Below, one piece after another: positions 9,890 through 18,965 of a stretch of 64,000 nucleotides of DNA. The DNA is from Psychrosphaera aestuarii (GTDB lineage Bacteria; Pseudomonadota; Gammaproteobacteria; Enterobacterales; Alteromonadaceae), in assembly GCF_017948405.1 (NCBI RefSeq), contig NZ_CP072844.1:124001-188000 (forward strand), read 5' to 3'. Under the pieces are notes generated by a model that was not told the DNA's origin, made no database searches, and saw only the letters and a list, made by a program, of their open reading frames with translations. Made by a program: the position numbers and the translations under genes. Position 1 is the first letter of the stretch. The number at the start of each line of letters is the position of its first letter.

Positions 9890-10039
9890 GGCTATTCCGA
9901 CCGCAACATTCAATTCTGAAAGAATAGTAGAATTTATCTGCCAGCGCCTAATTAAACAACCTAAAAGTCTTTGTTTGATTATAAATTAAACACAACTACA
10001 GATTTAATGCGTAAACAGACGAAAAGCTGATAATTCCAA

Positions 10040-10612
10040 TTACTTTATCAGCTTCTGTGCTAAGAATAATGCAGCTACAGATCGAGCCTCATTAAAATCT
10101 TTGTGTTCTAATAATTGTTCTGCGTGGTCCCAGTTCCAAATGACTTTTTCTAATGGTTCTGGCTCATCACCCACAAGACTCTCTTCGTATAAATCGAACG
10201 CAACGTAAATATGCATTTGAGCGCTAAAGTAACTTGGCGCTGTAGAAACCGTTTTTAACTTTACAAAGCGTTTAGCGCCATAGCCGATTTCTTCTTTTAA
10301 CTCTCTATTTGCCGCTTGTTCAGGCGTTTCCCCAGGGTCAATTAAGCCCTTTGGAAAACCAAGCTCGTAACTATGAATACCGGCTGCATATTCACGTACT
10401 AACATAAACTCATTATCGTTCAAACATGGAACAACCATAACGGCGCCACGTCCTGAACCTTTCATTCTTTCGTATTGACGCTTCTCTCCATTAGAAAACT
10501 CTAAGTCTAACTGTTCAATTTTAAACAGCTTACTTTCTGCCACCAGCTCACTGCCATGTACCTTTGGTAAACTTGGAGACTCTGAAATTGAGCTTATTTT
10601 TTTCCCTGCCAT
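10040..10612 (-). CDS. nudE: ADP compounds hydrolase NudE (Nudix)
   Basis: A 190-residue Nudix hydrolase. The Nudix box is complete: GLIDPGETPEQAANRELKEE followed by IGYG. NudE cleaves ADP-ribose, NADH and Ap3A. It is divergent from yrfG across a 60-base gap, the same gene pair found in E. coli (nudE-yrfG), which supports the subfamily call. AAGG lies in front of the ATG. Confidence 0.92.
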   Translation of the reverse strand: MAGKKISSISESPSLPKVHGSELVAESKLFKIEQLDLEFSNGEKRQYERMKGSGRGAVMVVPCLNDNEFMLVREYAAGIHSYELGFPKGLIDPGETPEQAANRELKEEIGYGAKRFVKLKTVSTAPSYFSAQMHIYVAFDLYEESLVGDEPEPLEKVIWNWDHAEQLLEHKDFNEARSVAALFLAQKLIK

Positions 10613-10672
10613 AACTACCTTCTGCTAAAATCGTTTTATTAACTAACTATAACCACTAAAAATTAGAAATCT

Positions 10673-11332
10673 ATGCTTAATTGGCAGAACATTGATACCG
10701 TACTTCTTGATATGGACGGCACATTATTAGACCTACATTTTGACAACCACTTTTGGCTAGAGCATACACCCAAAGCATACGCTCAAGTTCATGGTATGCC
10801 TTTAGAGCAAGCAAAGGTGTACCTTAAAGAACAAAACGACGCGGTCTACGGTCAACTTGAATGGTATTGTTTAGACTATTGGCAACGTGAGCTGCAACTA
10901 CCCATTGTGGACCTCAAGCGAGAAATCCAACATCTAATCCAACTAAGAGAAGATACTATTCCGTTTTTAGATGCGCTCAAAAATGCCAACAAACAAGTTG
11001 TTTTAGTTACCAATGCGCACCCTGATTCCTTAAGTTTAAAAGTTGAACGTACTCAGCTTGATAGTCACATCGATCACCTGATCTCGTGTCATCAATTTGG
11101 CGCCAGCAAAGAAAGCCAATCTCTATGGACACAACTGCAACAGCACTTGAACTTTGACCCAGCACGGACTCTGTTTGTAGATGACTCAGAACGCATTCTT
11201 CACTCGGCTAAAGAGTTTGGTATACAGCACCTACTGGCAGTAGCAAACCCAGACAGCAAACGTGTCGCGGTGCCTATTAATGGATTTGTTAACGTTACAG
11301 ACTACCGCACCTTACTAAACGATATCAGCTAG
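10673..11332 (+). CDS. yrfG: GMP/IMP 5'-nucleotidase YrfG (HAD superfamily)
   Basis: A 219-residue HAD phosphatase. The nucleophile motif is LLDMDGTLLDL (Asp13, with acid/base Asp15), motif II is VVLVTNAHP, and motif III/IV is TLFVDDSERIL. The family dephosphorylates purine mononucleotides. The alpha-helical cap between residues about 25 and 90 is of the usual size. It shares a short intergenic promoter region with nudE. Confidence 0.9.
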   Translation: MLNWQNIDTVLLDMDGTLLDLHFDNHFWLEHTPKAYAQVHGMPLEQAKVYLKEQNDAVYGQLEWYCLDYWQRELQLPIVDLKREIQHLIQLREDTIPFLDALKNANKQVVLVTNAHPDSLSLKVERTQLDSHIDHLISCHQFGASKESQSLWTQLQQHLNFDPARTLFVDDSERILHSAKEFGIQHLLAVANPDSKRVAVPINGFVNVTDYRTLLNDIS

Positions 11333-11412
11333 ATTAAGCGACCTTAGCTCGTCGCAACATTATCCATTCGTTAAAGAAATACCATTAGCGCCTTCTATTC
11401 GATAGAAGCTCA

Positions 11413-11973
11413 CTACTTGTTACAGCTGCGTAATGGTTTTTCTTTATCAAAAAATATCGTTATGTCAGCAACGGTAATGCCAAACTTTTTCATCGCGGTT
11501 TTATTCATTAACCGATATTCATCTAACTGATACATCCAATCATCCATAGCGAACGTGTACTCTGTATCGCCAAGATTTAGATTTAAGTCATATTTCCAGT
11601 TAAATGCAAAACCGATTGCCTCGCCACTCGCGTCGCCGTCAACGTCGCCCGCGGTTCCGGTATATATACCTTGGTTATTCTTCTCTAATTTCCAAACCCG
11701 ACGGTCAGTTTCGCCATCATCATAATAAAAATATTCATCTAAAACGCCGGATTTGCCATTAGCAGCATCTTTCCAAGTACCAGTCATCTCAACACAAAAG
11801 CGTCGAGTAACTTTATCGCTGTAATCTTGGATCATTCCCCAAGCTACTACTTCGCCATCAAAAAAAGTATCTAACTCAAACTTAGGACTGGTATTTTGGT
11901 AGTCTTCAACATTCGTACTACACCCTAGTAACAGCGTACTCGCTACTATCGAACAAAAAATTTTTTTCATCAT
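11413..11973 (-). CDS. DUF3833 family lipoprotein
   Basis: A 186-residue exported protein with lipobox LLLGC (Cys18), so it is predicted to be lipid-anchored. The mature part begins with an LDTFFDGEVVAWGM-type segment typical of DUF3833. It has no known enzymatic role. It is the last gene of a three-gene operon with the chalcone isomerase-like and DUF2878 genes. GAGG precedes the paired ATG codons. Confidence 0.82.
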   Translation of the reverse strand: MMKKIFCSIVASTLLLGCSTNVEDYQNTSPKFELDTFFDGEVVAWGMIQDYSDKVTRRFCVEMTGTWKDAANGKSGVLDEYFYYDDGETDRRVWKLEKNNQGIYTGTAGDVDGDASGEAIGFAFNWKYDLNLNLGDTEYTFAMDDWMYQLDEYRLMNKTAMKKFGITVADITIFFDKEKPLRSCNK

Positions 11974-11981
11974 CGAGACCT

Positions 11982-12575
11982 CTATTTATATGAGAGTAAT
12001 TTTTTACGCAACTTCGGCTCAGAAGTATCATCTGACAGCCAAATATCTAAAAAGATTTTGCCAAACTCACCACCCTCATGCTCCGCTAAAAAACGGTTGT
12101 TATAGAAGAAGACGCTACGGTCTGAAAACATATAAAGCGCTAACCGATCACCTTCTTTTAAATTTGGCCAAATCTCGTTTAGCCAACCAACATATGGCAG
12201 ATATTCTTGCTCAGCGATCTTCAAATGCTGCCATTGCTCTACGGTACTATCTACCAAGTCTTTAGCTTTAATGTCCCGTTTATATCTAATTTCTAACACT
12301 AAAGGTGCCTGTTCATACCATTTTTTGCTGGACACAAATTTACCCGACTGGTTATACAAATAACTGTCATACACGTCCCAAAATAAATAACTAAACTCCG
12401 CTTTTCCTGACAACTTGTACGACTCACCATTTGATAGCGTTAGCAGGCCTTTTTCTGTCGAGTAAGTCACTGAATTAAAATTTGTGGTTTTAGACAGTAA
12501 GTTTGGCGAGAAAAGCAATAACGACGTTAGCGATACAAGCACAAAGGCGGTAGTAGCAGTTTTGAGTTTTAACAT
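11982..12575 (-). CDS. Chalcone isomerase-like exported protein
   Basis: A 197-residue protein with an N-terminal signal-like hydrophobic segment (residues about 7-28). Its sequence (GKAEFSYLFWDVYDSYLY ... APLVLEIRYKRDIKAKDLVD) resembles bacterial chalcone isomerase-like proteins, which are usually periplasmic fatty-acid-binding folds rather than flavonoid enzymes. The start lies three bases past the stop of the DUF2878 gene, and the stop is eight bases from the DUF3833 start, so the three are one transcript. Confidence 0.75.
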   Translation of the reverse strand: MLKLKTATTAFVLVSLTSLLLFSPNLLSKTTNFNSVTYSTEKGLLTLSNGESYKLSGKAEFSYLFWDVYDSYLYNQSGKFVSSKKWYEQAPLVLEIRYKRDIKAKDLVDSTVEQWQHLKIAEQEYLPYVGWLNEIWPNLKEGDRLALYMFSDRSVFFYNNRFLAEHEGGEFGKIFLDIWLSDDTSEPKLRKKLLSYK

Positions 12576-12578
12576 CGA

Positions 12579-13103
12579 TTATGCCTCATTTTTTACTGTG
12601 AAATTTGAATCGAACTTTTCGTTCAACTTTTTTGAGCATTGAGATAACAACATAAATACCGGCCCCCAAATAATTGAGAATATAAGAAACGTCCACCAAA
12701 AATCATATGGCGTTTCAATTGCGCCCAGCCTTGCGCCAGCTAAATAAGAGAGCGGTCCACTTATTGATCCACCAACAAAAGCGAGCAGAGGCTTTTGTTG
12801 AAAGTAAGCCAAACTATGATTTAACGTCATACCAAACGCCGCCCATATTAATACCAGCCAAGGAGGGATAAGGAAGTCGATAACAATACCGTGGTTAAAT
12901 GAAAAGACGCCGTAAGCCATCACCAAAGAGTCGAGCACCAAACCAGTGACGATACAGAGCGCAATAATTACTACGTCTTCTTTTAAAAAGTGAGTTTTAT
13001 AGAAGTGAAAAGCTATCAGCAAAGCACCAACCGGCACAAAGCTATTGCCTATGTAAATACAGCCAAACCAAATTGTTTGGAATAAAATAAAATTTAAAAG
13101 CAT
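12579..13103 (-). CDS. DUF2878 family inner-membrane protein
   Basis: A 174-residue polytopic membrane protein with about five hydrophobic segments and WGPVFMLLSQCSKK near the end. It leads the operon with the chalcone isomerase-like and DUF3833 genes. In related bacteria these three families recur together with cyclopropane fatty-acid synthase and DUF1365 genes under an ECF sigma/ChrR system; those partners are absent here. AGGA lies before the ATG. Confidence 0.78.
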   Translation of the reverse strand: MLLNFILFQTIWFGCIYIGNSFVPVGALLIAFHFYKTHFLKEDVVIIALCIVTGLVLDSLVMAYGVFSFNHGIVIDFLIPPWLVLIWAAFGMTLNHSLAYFQQKPLLAFVGGSISGPLSYLAGARLGAIETPYDFWWTFLIFSIIWGPVFMLLSQCSKKLNEKFDSNFTVKNEA

Positions 13104-13214
13104 GCACTCAATCCTATGTGAACTCTTTGTTCTACGGACTTAGTGTCAATATAGTTCAATGTAGGAAGGCCGCACAGATGTACGGCCAACTTTGTGTTTT
13201 TCTTTGCTTGGGAG

Positions 13215-13976
13215 TTAGAGCTTTATAGGATAGCGGCCTTGCACGTCTATTCGAGAGAACATGCTTATTCCTTTGTGAATATCTTGCGGTAAACTTTCTG
13301 ATGGCTTCACATAACCTTGAAAACTAAATGATTCTGGTGAAACTATAGTCGCATCACCTTCTAAACCTAGTTCGTTATTGCCATCAAATTGGGCCACGAT
13401 AGCTCCTGTGTTACAACTAAGCTGCGCCGTTATTGTCCCTAGTGACATTGGCTGTCCAAAAACCACTTCCGCTTTTGTCCACAGTAGCTCACCTTTTAAT
13501 TCATCACACATCATTTGAGTCTGAGACGGGTCATTAACGGAACTAACTTGATAGTTGTCTAACTCTAAAATGACACGGCCATTCAGCTCACTAGTCGGAA
13601 TAGGAAGCTCTGAACGGATACTACTAGCTGGTGCTCGCAGGACAACATCCGATAATGACAATGTACTGAATCCAAATGAAATATTAGCCTTGCCACTTAG
13701 TTGCTGTGCATTACGCGCTTGACCAAATTTCATTTCATATGACAATTTACCCGTGAATAAGTCAGCTACTTTTACTTCCCATGTAAGATTTGTAAACTGC
13801 CACTTATCTATTTGAATAGCTTGAGCTTTACCAGACCAAAGTGTGCCCTTGAGATTTTGTAAGGCGACATGGTTAGGAATCTCTATATATTTCGCAACAA
13901 AACTAATTGGCGTATATAGAACGAAAAAAACAATAAAAGCCCCAACAAACAGAACTAACAACTTTTTAAACGACAT
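13215..13976 (-). CDS. gspN: Type II secretion system protein N
   Basis: A 253-residue accessory protein of the type II secretion system, anchored by an N-terminal membrane helix (residues about 5-27) with a periplasmic beta-rich body. The segment LQNLKGTLWSGKAQAI is characteristic of GspN. It is the last gene of gspC-N. Its start overlaps the stop of gspM by one base (TAATG). Confidence 0.88.
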   Translation of the reverse strand: MSFKKLLVLFVGAFIVFFVLYTPISFVAKYIEIPNHVALQNLKGTLWSGKAQAIQIDKWQFTNLTWEVKVADLFTGKLSYEMKFGQARNAQQLSGKANISFGFSTLSLSDVVLRAPASSIRSELPIPTSELNGRVILELDNYQVSSVNDPSQTQMMCDELKGELLWTKAEVVFGQPMSLGTITAQLSCNTGAIVAQFDGNNELGLEGDATIVSPESFSFQGYVKPSESLPQDIHKGISMFSRIDVQGRYPIKL

Positions 13977-14476
13977 TAATTACGCTCCAAATCTAATCGT
14001 CTTACTCGAACAACACCTGCGACATCCGATTTAGATATATCTATATTACTTGCGTGAATTCCATGCTTATTTTTTAGCTCAGCAAGCCAAGCCATTAACT
14101 GATTAAAGTTAATGTCATCCAGCCCTACTTTTACATTATCTGCAGTTTGTGGTTGTAATCGAGCCAAGGTAATTCGGTTTTTACGTGCCGTAGAATTAAT
14201 CACTTGTGTCATTGATGATGTATTTCCAACTACAGAAGGATTTTGGCCTGATTGTTTAATGATTGCGATTTGTTGTTTTGCCCAAACATTAAGCTCTTGT
14301 TGACTGGAGAGTTTCTTCTTTGAGTCGGCTAAATTATTGGCAACCGAAGAATATGTAGATACCAGTATAAAAACGATAAAACATACACCTAATAATAAAA
14401 TAAGGCGTTGTTCACTCTGTGATTTCGACTGATATAAAGCGATTAACTTTTGTTTAAAATCGGTAATTCCAGCCAT
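13976..14476 (-). CDS. gspM: Type II secretion system protein M
   Basis: A 166-residue bitopic inner-membrane protein with a short cytoplasmic start, a helix at about residues 24-43 and a periplasmic ferredoxin-like domain. GspM pairs with GspL in the assembly platform. It lies between gspL and gspN with almost no gap. Length and topology match the family. Confidence 0.9.
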   Translation of the reverse strand: MAGITDFKQKLIALYQSKSQSEQRLILLLGVCFIVFILVSTYSSVANNLADSKKKLSSQQELNVWAKQQIAIIKQSGQNPSVVGNTSSMTQVINSTARKNRITLARLQPQTADNVKVGLDDINFNQLMAWLAELKNKHGIHASNIDISKSDVAGVVRVRRLDLERN

Positions 14477-14477
14477 A

Positions 14478-15725
14478 TTATCTCGCCTCCTTAATGCTTA
14501 ACGAGCCTGTAACAACGTTGCCTTCGTTATTCACGGCGCCTGGGTTTACCAATAAACCCGTTTCCGTAACAGCGACTCGAAAACGTTCGAACTCTTGGAA
14601 TGATGGGGCTACGGCACTTAACCTAAGTTCATTGCGCTTACCGTCAAACCGCAAATTTTCTACCTTAACACTTTGGAATGACTCAAAAATTGGTGTGAGC
14701 GTATTCATTACCGCTAAGTAGTCAAAATTACCATCCGAACTTACGGTACCAGATACTGCATTGACCTTTGACTGCAGTTGACGCTTTAATAAATTTACAC
14801 GTATCTTTTCATTCGGAAACGCTGCGCGATACATATCTACCAATTCAGTTTTAGCTATTTCTAACCTAGACTGATTTTGTTGCCATTGCGCAATCATCAT
14901 TACAAATTGAATGACTAATAACACACCACCGAGCACAATCACTGGTCGCCAAATTAACCATGCTTTACTCACTGGTTTTTTCGGTGCAAATTCGCCTTGA
15001 AGTAAATTCCATTTTTGTTTTGCCGCTTGCTGAGCCAACAGCAACATTGGTAATTCAGGGTCTTCCGCTATCAAATTTAAATTTTTATCTGCATCTGCTG
15101 CTACATCCAACAACAATGGAGGTAGAGGACTAAAGTAGTGTAGTGATTTATCCGACAGCTGCTGAGCGTATAACGCTAACCAATCTTTCTCAATGAAACA
15201 ACCTTGCCAATTACCTTCACGAATCAAATATCCGTCGGCTAATTCTACTAGGGCGAGGTGTGAATCTTCGTCTGATAGTGGTAAACACAATACCTCTGGT
15301 AATATATGCTGTACCGCAATATCGTGCTCCGACAAAACACTCAACCACTCCCCTAACGTGGTTTTGTTCACCACGGCAATATTAACGAAGTATTGTTGCT
15401 GTTCTTTATCAAAGCCGGTTTCTTGGATCGCAAAGTGCAACTTATCAATATCTTCAGCTAAATCATCTTCCAACATAAAAGGAAGCGCTTTGAGGATCTG
15501 ACGTGTCGGCTTCATGGTTGTAAGGTGCCTAATTAAGCGCACATCACCACTGTTAGCAATTACGGTAACCGGACGGCCTTGGGCATAACGAGACAACGAG
15601 TCCAGTTCAGCTTGCCCCTGCAATTCACCAGAGACAATTATTTCATTGTTTGAATCAGACCAAACTAGCCACGGTATCGGACTAGTCTTTTGACTGCTCA
15701 TCCTCAGGATTAGCTTTTCGCTCAA
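14478..15725 (-). CDS. gspL: Type II secretion system protein L
   Basis: A 415-residue bitopic protein: a cytoplasmic actin-like domain (residues about 1-250) that recruits GspE, a membrane helix near residue 265-285 (LGGVLLVIQFVMMIAQW) and a periplasmic ferredoxin-like domain that pairs with GspM. The start is the TTG at 15725, giving MSEKLILRMSSQKTSPIPWL, which aligns with the N-terminus of other GspL proteins and has GGAGG six bases upstream. The first ATG at 15701 would remove the first beta strand and its GAGG touches the codon. It overlaps gspK by 44 bases. Confidence 0.92.
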   Translation of the reverse strand: MSEKLILRMSSQKTSPIPWLVWSDSNNEIIVSGELQGQAELDSLSRYAQGRPVTVIANSGDVRLIRHLTTMKPTRQILKALPFMLEDDLAEDIDKLHFAIQETGFDKEQQQYFVNIAVVNKTTLGEWLSVLSEHDIAVQHILPEVLCLPLSDEDSHLALVELADGYLIREGNWQGCFIEKDWLALYAQQLSDKSLHYFSPLPPLLLDVAADADKNLNLIAEDPELPMLLLAQQAAKQKWNLLQGEFAPKKPVSKAWLIWRPVIVLGGVLLVIQFVMMIAQWQQNQSRLEIAKTELVDMYRAAFPNEKIRVNLLKRQLQSKVNAVSGTVSSDGNFDYLAVMNTLTPIFESFQSVKVENLRFDGKRNELRLSAVAPSFQEFERFRVAVTETGLLVNPGAVNNEGNVVTGSLSIKEAR

Positions 15726-16719
15726 CTTCCCCTCCAAATCGACGCCCAATTACCCAAGCCTGATACTGATCATCCAATTGGATAAGGCTTGTTAATGCAA
15801 ATTTGACGTCGTTATAAGTTGCATTGGTTATAAGTTTAAAAAACCTGCTAGAGACAGTAAATAAACTGCGATCTACCGAAGCTATATTGTTAATTGACTT
15901 AACCGGCGCTAAAGCCCAAAAGTCATTGATATCAGTAAACCCTTTGTCAGGTCGCTCTGCAATAATTTCTTGTGCCGTAGCTTCATCAATATTTAGCATT
16001 GCCATGAGTAACTCAGGCTCATTTTCTTTTATGGTATTAACATTAATGGCTAATTGATGATGTTGCGGAATTGCACATACATACTTTTTAATTTTGTTAA
16101 GTGTTAACGGATCAAACCCTGCTATCACTCTAAGTTCGTTTTCATGGGCTAAAGCGCTATTTGCACTTAAATACGGAAACGCCATTGAGGCATACATATC
16201 ACCGTCATAACCACCGGCTTCTGTCGCATAGTCATCAGGGTCAATCCAGTCATAAACGTTGTTTGCCAAGTCTTCTAAACTGACATCCGATTCTACTTCT
16301 AAGGAATCTAATAACCGAACAAAAATATCTCGTCGATACTTTTGTTGCGTTTTATCCATGTCGGGTTGCCACAGACCGTTTAAATTTAAACAGCTATACA
16401 AATCAACAACCTGACCTTGAATCACTCCGTTGTTTACCGGAAAGGCCATTCCTTCCGTTGCCCAACTCTGACCTAAATGAACAACACCATCGTCGTCTTC
16501 TAATGTTGCGGATAATAACATCTTAACAAAACTTTCTGAGCCTTTTGCATACTGAAACGCTTGTTGTCTATCGAATAAGTTTTGGGCTCTTGCTATACCA
16601 AGTCGTTGAGTTTGCATGAGCTGCGAAGCAATGATCACGCACAACGCAACAATCAACATTACCGAAATAAGTGCAATGCCTTTTTGTTGCTTTACGTTAG
16701 TACGGTGCGCTAAATGCAT
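15682..16719 (-). CDS. gspK: Type II secretion minor pseudopilin K
   Basis: A 345-residue large minor pseudopilin that caps the pseudopilus tip with GspI and GspJ. The prepilin cleavage site is in QQKGIALISVMLI; as usual for GspK the +5 glutamate of other pseudopilins is missing. The body contains the GspK-type NVYDWIDPDDYATEAGG motif and two helix-hairpin-like segments. The stop of gspJ lies three bases before its ATG. Confidence 0.93.
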   Translation of the reverse strand: MHLAHRTNVKQQKGIALISVMLIVALCVIIASQLMQTQRLGIARAQNLFDRQQAFQYAKGSESFVKMLLSATLEDDDGVVHLGQSWATEGMAFPVNNGVIQGQVVDLYSCLNLNGLWQPDMDKTQQKYRRDIFVRLLDSLEVESDVSLEDLANNVYDWIDPDDYATEAGGYDGDMYASMAFPYLSANSALAHENELRVIAGFDPLTLNKIKKYVCAIPQHHQLAINVNTIKENEPELLMAMLNIDEATAQEIIAERPDKGFTDINDFWALAPVKSINNIASVDRSLFTVSSRFFKLITNATYNDVKFALTSLIQLDDQYQAWVIGRRFGGEVERKANPEDEQSKD

Positions 16720-16721
16720 AA

Positions 16722-17420
16722 TTACCGCTCCGCCTTAGTGTTATTGTCATCATCATTTGATGAATCAACATCATCATTCGCCGAATTAGCACCTGATGGA
16801 ATTGTCGTTACCTTGGCCGTTTTCTCGACAAAAGCAAACATACGCTCAATATCTCCAAAGGCTTCAGTAACAAATGTCAATTTGATCAGTGTCGGTAAAC
16901 CCGAATCTGGCAGATCGTCTTGCCATTGATTATCATAAAAATAACTTAGTCGTAAATCACTGACACCATCTATTAAGTTTTGAATTCTTGGCTCTTCACC
17001 GGTGTCCGCATCAACAAAGTTAAAATACAAACGTTGCAATTTACCTTCGTAAACTCGATAACCGACAGCTTGCAATTCACTTCTAGGTAAAATCATTGCT
17101 GGGTTAATCCAACCATCTCGAATAAAGGCAAAACCTAACTCTTCGGAATCGAGTAAATAAGGCTGGGCGATAAAATATTTATCCACAGGAGGCTCGCCAT
17201 TTAGACGAATTTTACGCTGAACAACTTGCTGTAAATCGTTTTCTATAAACATCATCGCACGTTGAATATTTGTGAGTTGCTCGGTCTGACTTTCAATATG
17301 GTCTTTACCCGATATTGTCGTGTTCAGCACCGAATAAGTGGCAACACCCAACATGGCAAATATCGCTAATGACAATAGCATTTCGATTAATGTAAACCCA
17401 CGATTCCGAACGCTAATCAT
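16722..17420 (-). CDS. gspJ: Type II secretion minor pseudopilin J
   Basis: A 232-residue minor pseudopilin with type IV cleavage motif NRGFTLIEMLLSLAIFAML. The start is the ATG at 17420 with AAGG upstream; extension to TTG 17444 is not supported. It overlaps gspI by eight bases. The C-terminal 20 residues are Asp/Asn-rich (DDVDSSNDDDNN), likely disordered. Confidence 0.92.
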   Translation of the reverse strand: MISVRNRGFTLIEMLLSLAIFAMLGVATYSVLNTTISGKDHIESQTEQLTNIQRAMMFIENDLQQVVQRKIRLNGEPPVDKYFIAQPYLLDSEELGFAFIRDGWINPAMILPRSELQAVGYRVYEGKLQRLYFNFVDADTGEEPRIQNLIDGVSDLRLSYFYDNQWQDDLPDSGLPTLIKLTFVTEAFGDIERMFAFVEKTAKVTTIPSGANSANDDVDSSNDDDNNTKAER

Positions 17421-17829
17421 TGCCACTGACCTTATTTTGAACAACGTAAGTCTCTAAATCATAGATACTATTTTCACTATCTTCGGTCTCATATACTGAA
17501 ACGGTTACAGAACGCATTTTCGAATCAGCAGTCTCAACTACGGTTTGACGCCAAAACCAAGTCACGCCGGCCATTTTAGCCTCGCCTTTTTGATTTTGTT
17601 TTGGTGGCCAGTTTTTTTCCACCTGTAACTCTACTAGGCGGTTTTGCGCTACCCATGAGGCAAAAGTCATTTGCTGTAATTGACCAACATTATTTGCACT
17701 TTGGCTTATAACGCTGAGTATGGAGGCACTTGCATAAGCAAAAATCGCTAATGCCAATAACATTTCAACTAGCGTAAACCCTGACATTTTGGATTTTACA
17801 TGTAAGATTCGTTTAATACGCTTAGTCAT
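17413..17829 (-). CDS. gspI: Type II secretion minor pseudopilin I
   Basis: A 138-residue minor pseudopilin. The cleavage motif is KMSGFTLVEMLLALAIFA, and the downstream NRLVELQVEKNWPP segment is typical of GspI, the nucleator of the tip complex. Its ATG overlaps the gspH stop. Confidence 0.92.
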   Translation of the reverse strand: MTKRIKRILHVKSKMSGFTLVEMLLALAIFAYASASILSVISQSANNVGQLQQMTFASWVAQNRLVELQVEKNWPPKQNQKGEAKMAGVTWFWRQTVVETADSKMRSVTVSVYETEDSENSIYDLETYVVQNKVSGND

Positions 17830-18428
17830 TATCGTTCGATATCTCGCTGCGCTTGAGGATCATAAAATTTCACTGGCGCCGTGAACAAACCTTGGATCAC
17901 AAACATTGCGTCGTTTTCCATTGTCGGAAATTCAAGTTCGATCTCAAACGATGATATCTCCCCAGAGGAAAGAATAAATACTTGAGGGAAGGCTAACTTT
18001 TTCTCCTCATCACTGAGGTCCGTTTCGGCGTTTAACGTCTCTTCATCTATAAGTTGCACAGCGCTTAATAAGTTTTTTTCTTGCCATGGCAAACCGTCTA
18101 ATTTCAACGTGATTATTAAGTTTTCATTAAGAGGTTCAGTATCAAAGGGGCGTTTTGTTATTCGTACCCACTTTTCGCCATCATAGATTAAAAATGCATA
18201 TTGCTGATCAGACACCGCCAGCCCAAGTTGCTGGTTATTTACTACCGCATACTCAGACGCTAAGTTTATAAGTGCGGTGAGCTTTTGAGATTCTTTTTCA
18301 ACTAAATCATAAGCATTTGGAGATAGACTAGGGAAACGCACAAGCGATACCAAATAACCAATGATCACAATGACTAACATGAGTTCTATTAGCGTGAATC
18401 CCTGGTTATTTTTAAATCTTGAGGTCAC
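17829..18428 (-). CDS. gspH: Type II secretion minor pseudopilin H
   Basis: A 199-residue minor pseudopilin with cleavage motif NNQGFTLIELMLVIVIIGYL. The start is GTG at 18428, with AGGA about twelve bases upstream. It is translated after gspG with a 40-base gap and overlaps gspI by one base. Confidence 0.9.
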   Translation of the reverse strand: MTSRFKNNQGFTLIELMLVIVIIGYLVSLVRFPSLSPNAYDLVEKESQKLTALINLASEYAVVNNQQLGLAVSDQQYAFLIYDGEKWVRITKRPFDTEPLNENLIITLKLDGLPWQEKNLLSAVQLIDEETLNAETDLSDEEKKLAFPQVFILSSGEISSFEIELEFPTMENDAMFVIQGLFTAPVKFYDPQAQRDIER

Positions 18429-18468
18429 CTCTGCACTTCCTAGTTTTATTGGTGCGTTAGCCGCTTAT

Positions 18469-18918
18469 TTATAAGTACTCGTCGGCATTCCAGTTACCAA
18501 TATCATCCTCAGTACCCGCTTCACCGTCTGGCCCCATCGAAAACAAATCGTACTGACCCATTTCGCCAGGACTAACAAGCTGATACTCGTTGCCCCACTT
18601 ATCCACCGGCACTTTTTTCAAATAACCATTAGCTGGATAGTTGCGAGGAATAGGTTCCATTTCCGGTTTAGTGACTAGTGCCTCAAGACCTTGTTCTGTC
18701 GTTGGGTAAGTGCCACCTTTTAACTTATACATGTCTAAAGTAGACTCTAAGTTACGAATTTCAATTGCTGTACTTTGCAATTTAGCCTCGTCAGATTGAC
18801 CCATTAAATTTGGTACAACTAGACCGGCGATCATGCCTAAAATAGCAATTACGATCATAACTTCTAACAAGGTAAAGCCTGCTTGTTTATTTGCGTTTGT
18901 TTTTTGAAACTTTTTCAC
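18469..18918 (-). CDS. gspG: Type II secretion major pseudopilin G
   Basis: A 149-residue major pseudopilin forming the pseudopilus shaft. The cleavage motif is KQAGFTLLEVMIVIAILGMI; the C-terminal calcium-binding region MGPDGEAGTEDDIGNW is intact. The start is GTG at 18918 (MKKFQKTNANK), with GGAG six bases upstream; the longer TTG start at 18930 would place that ribosome-binding site inside the gene. Confidence 0.95.
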   Translation of the reverse strand: MKKFQKTNANKQAGFTLLEVMIVIAILGMIAGLVVPNLMGQSDEAKLQSTAIEIRNLESTLDMYKLKGGTYPTTEQGLEALVTKPEMEPIPRNYPANGYLKKVPVDKWGNEYQLVSPGEMGQYDLFSMGPDGEAGTEDDIGNWNADEYL

Positions 18919-18965
18919 TGGATACTCCAACAGTTTTCTTATTGTACTAGGTTAACCTAAAAAGG

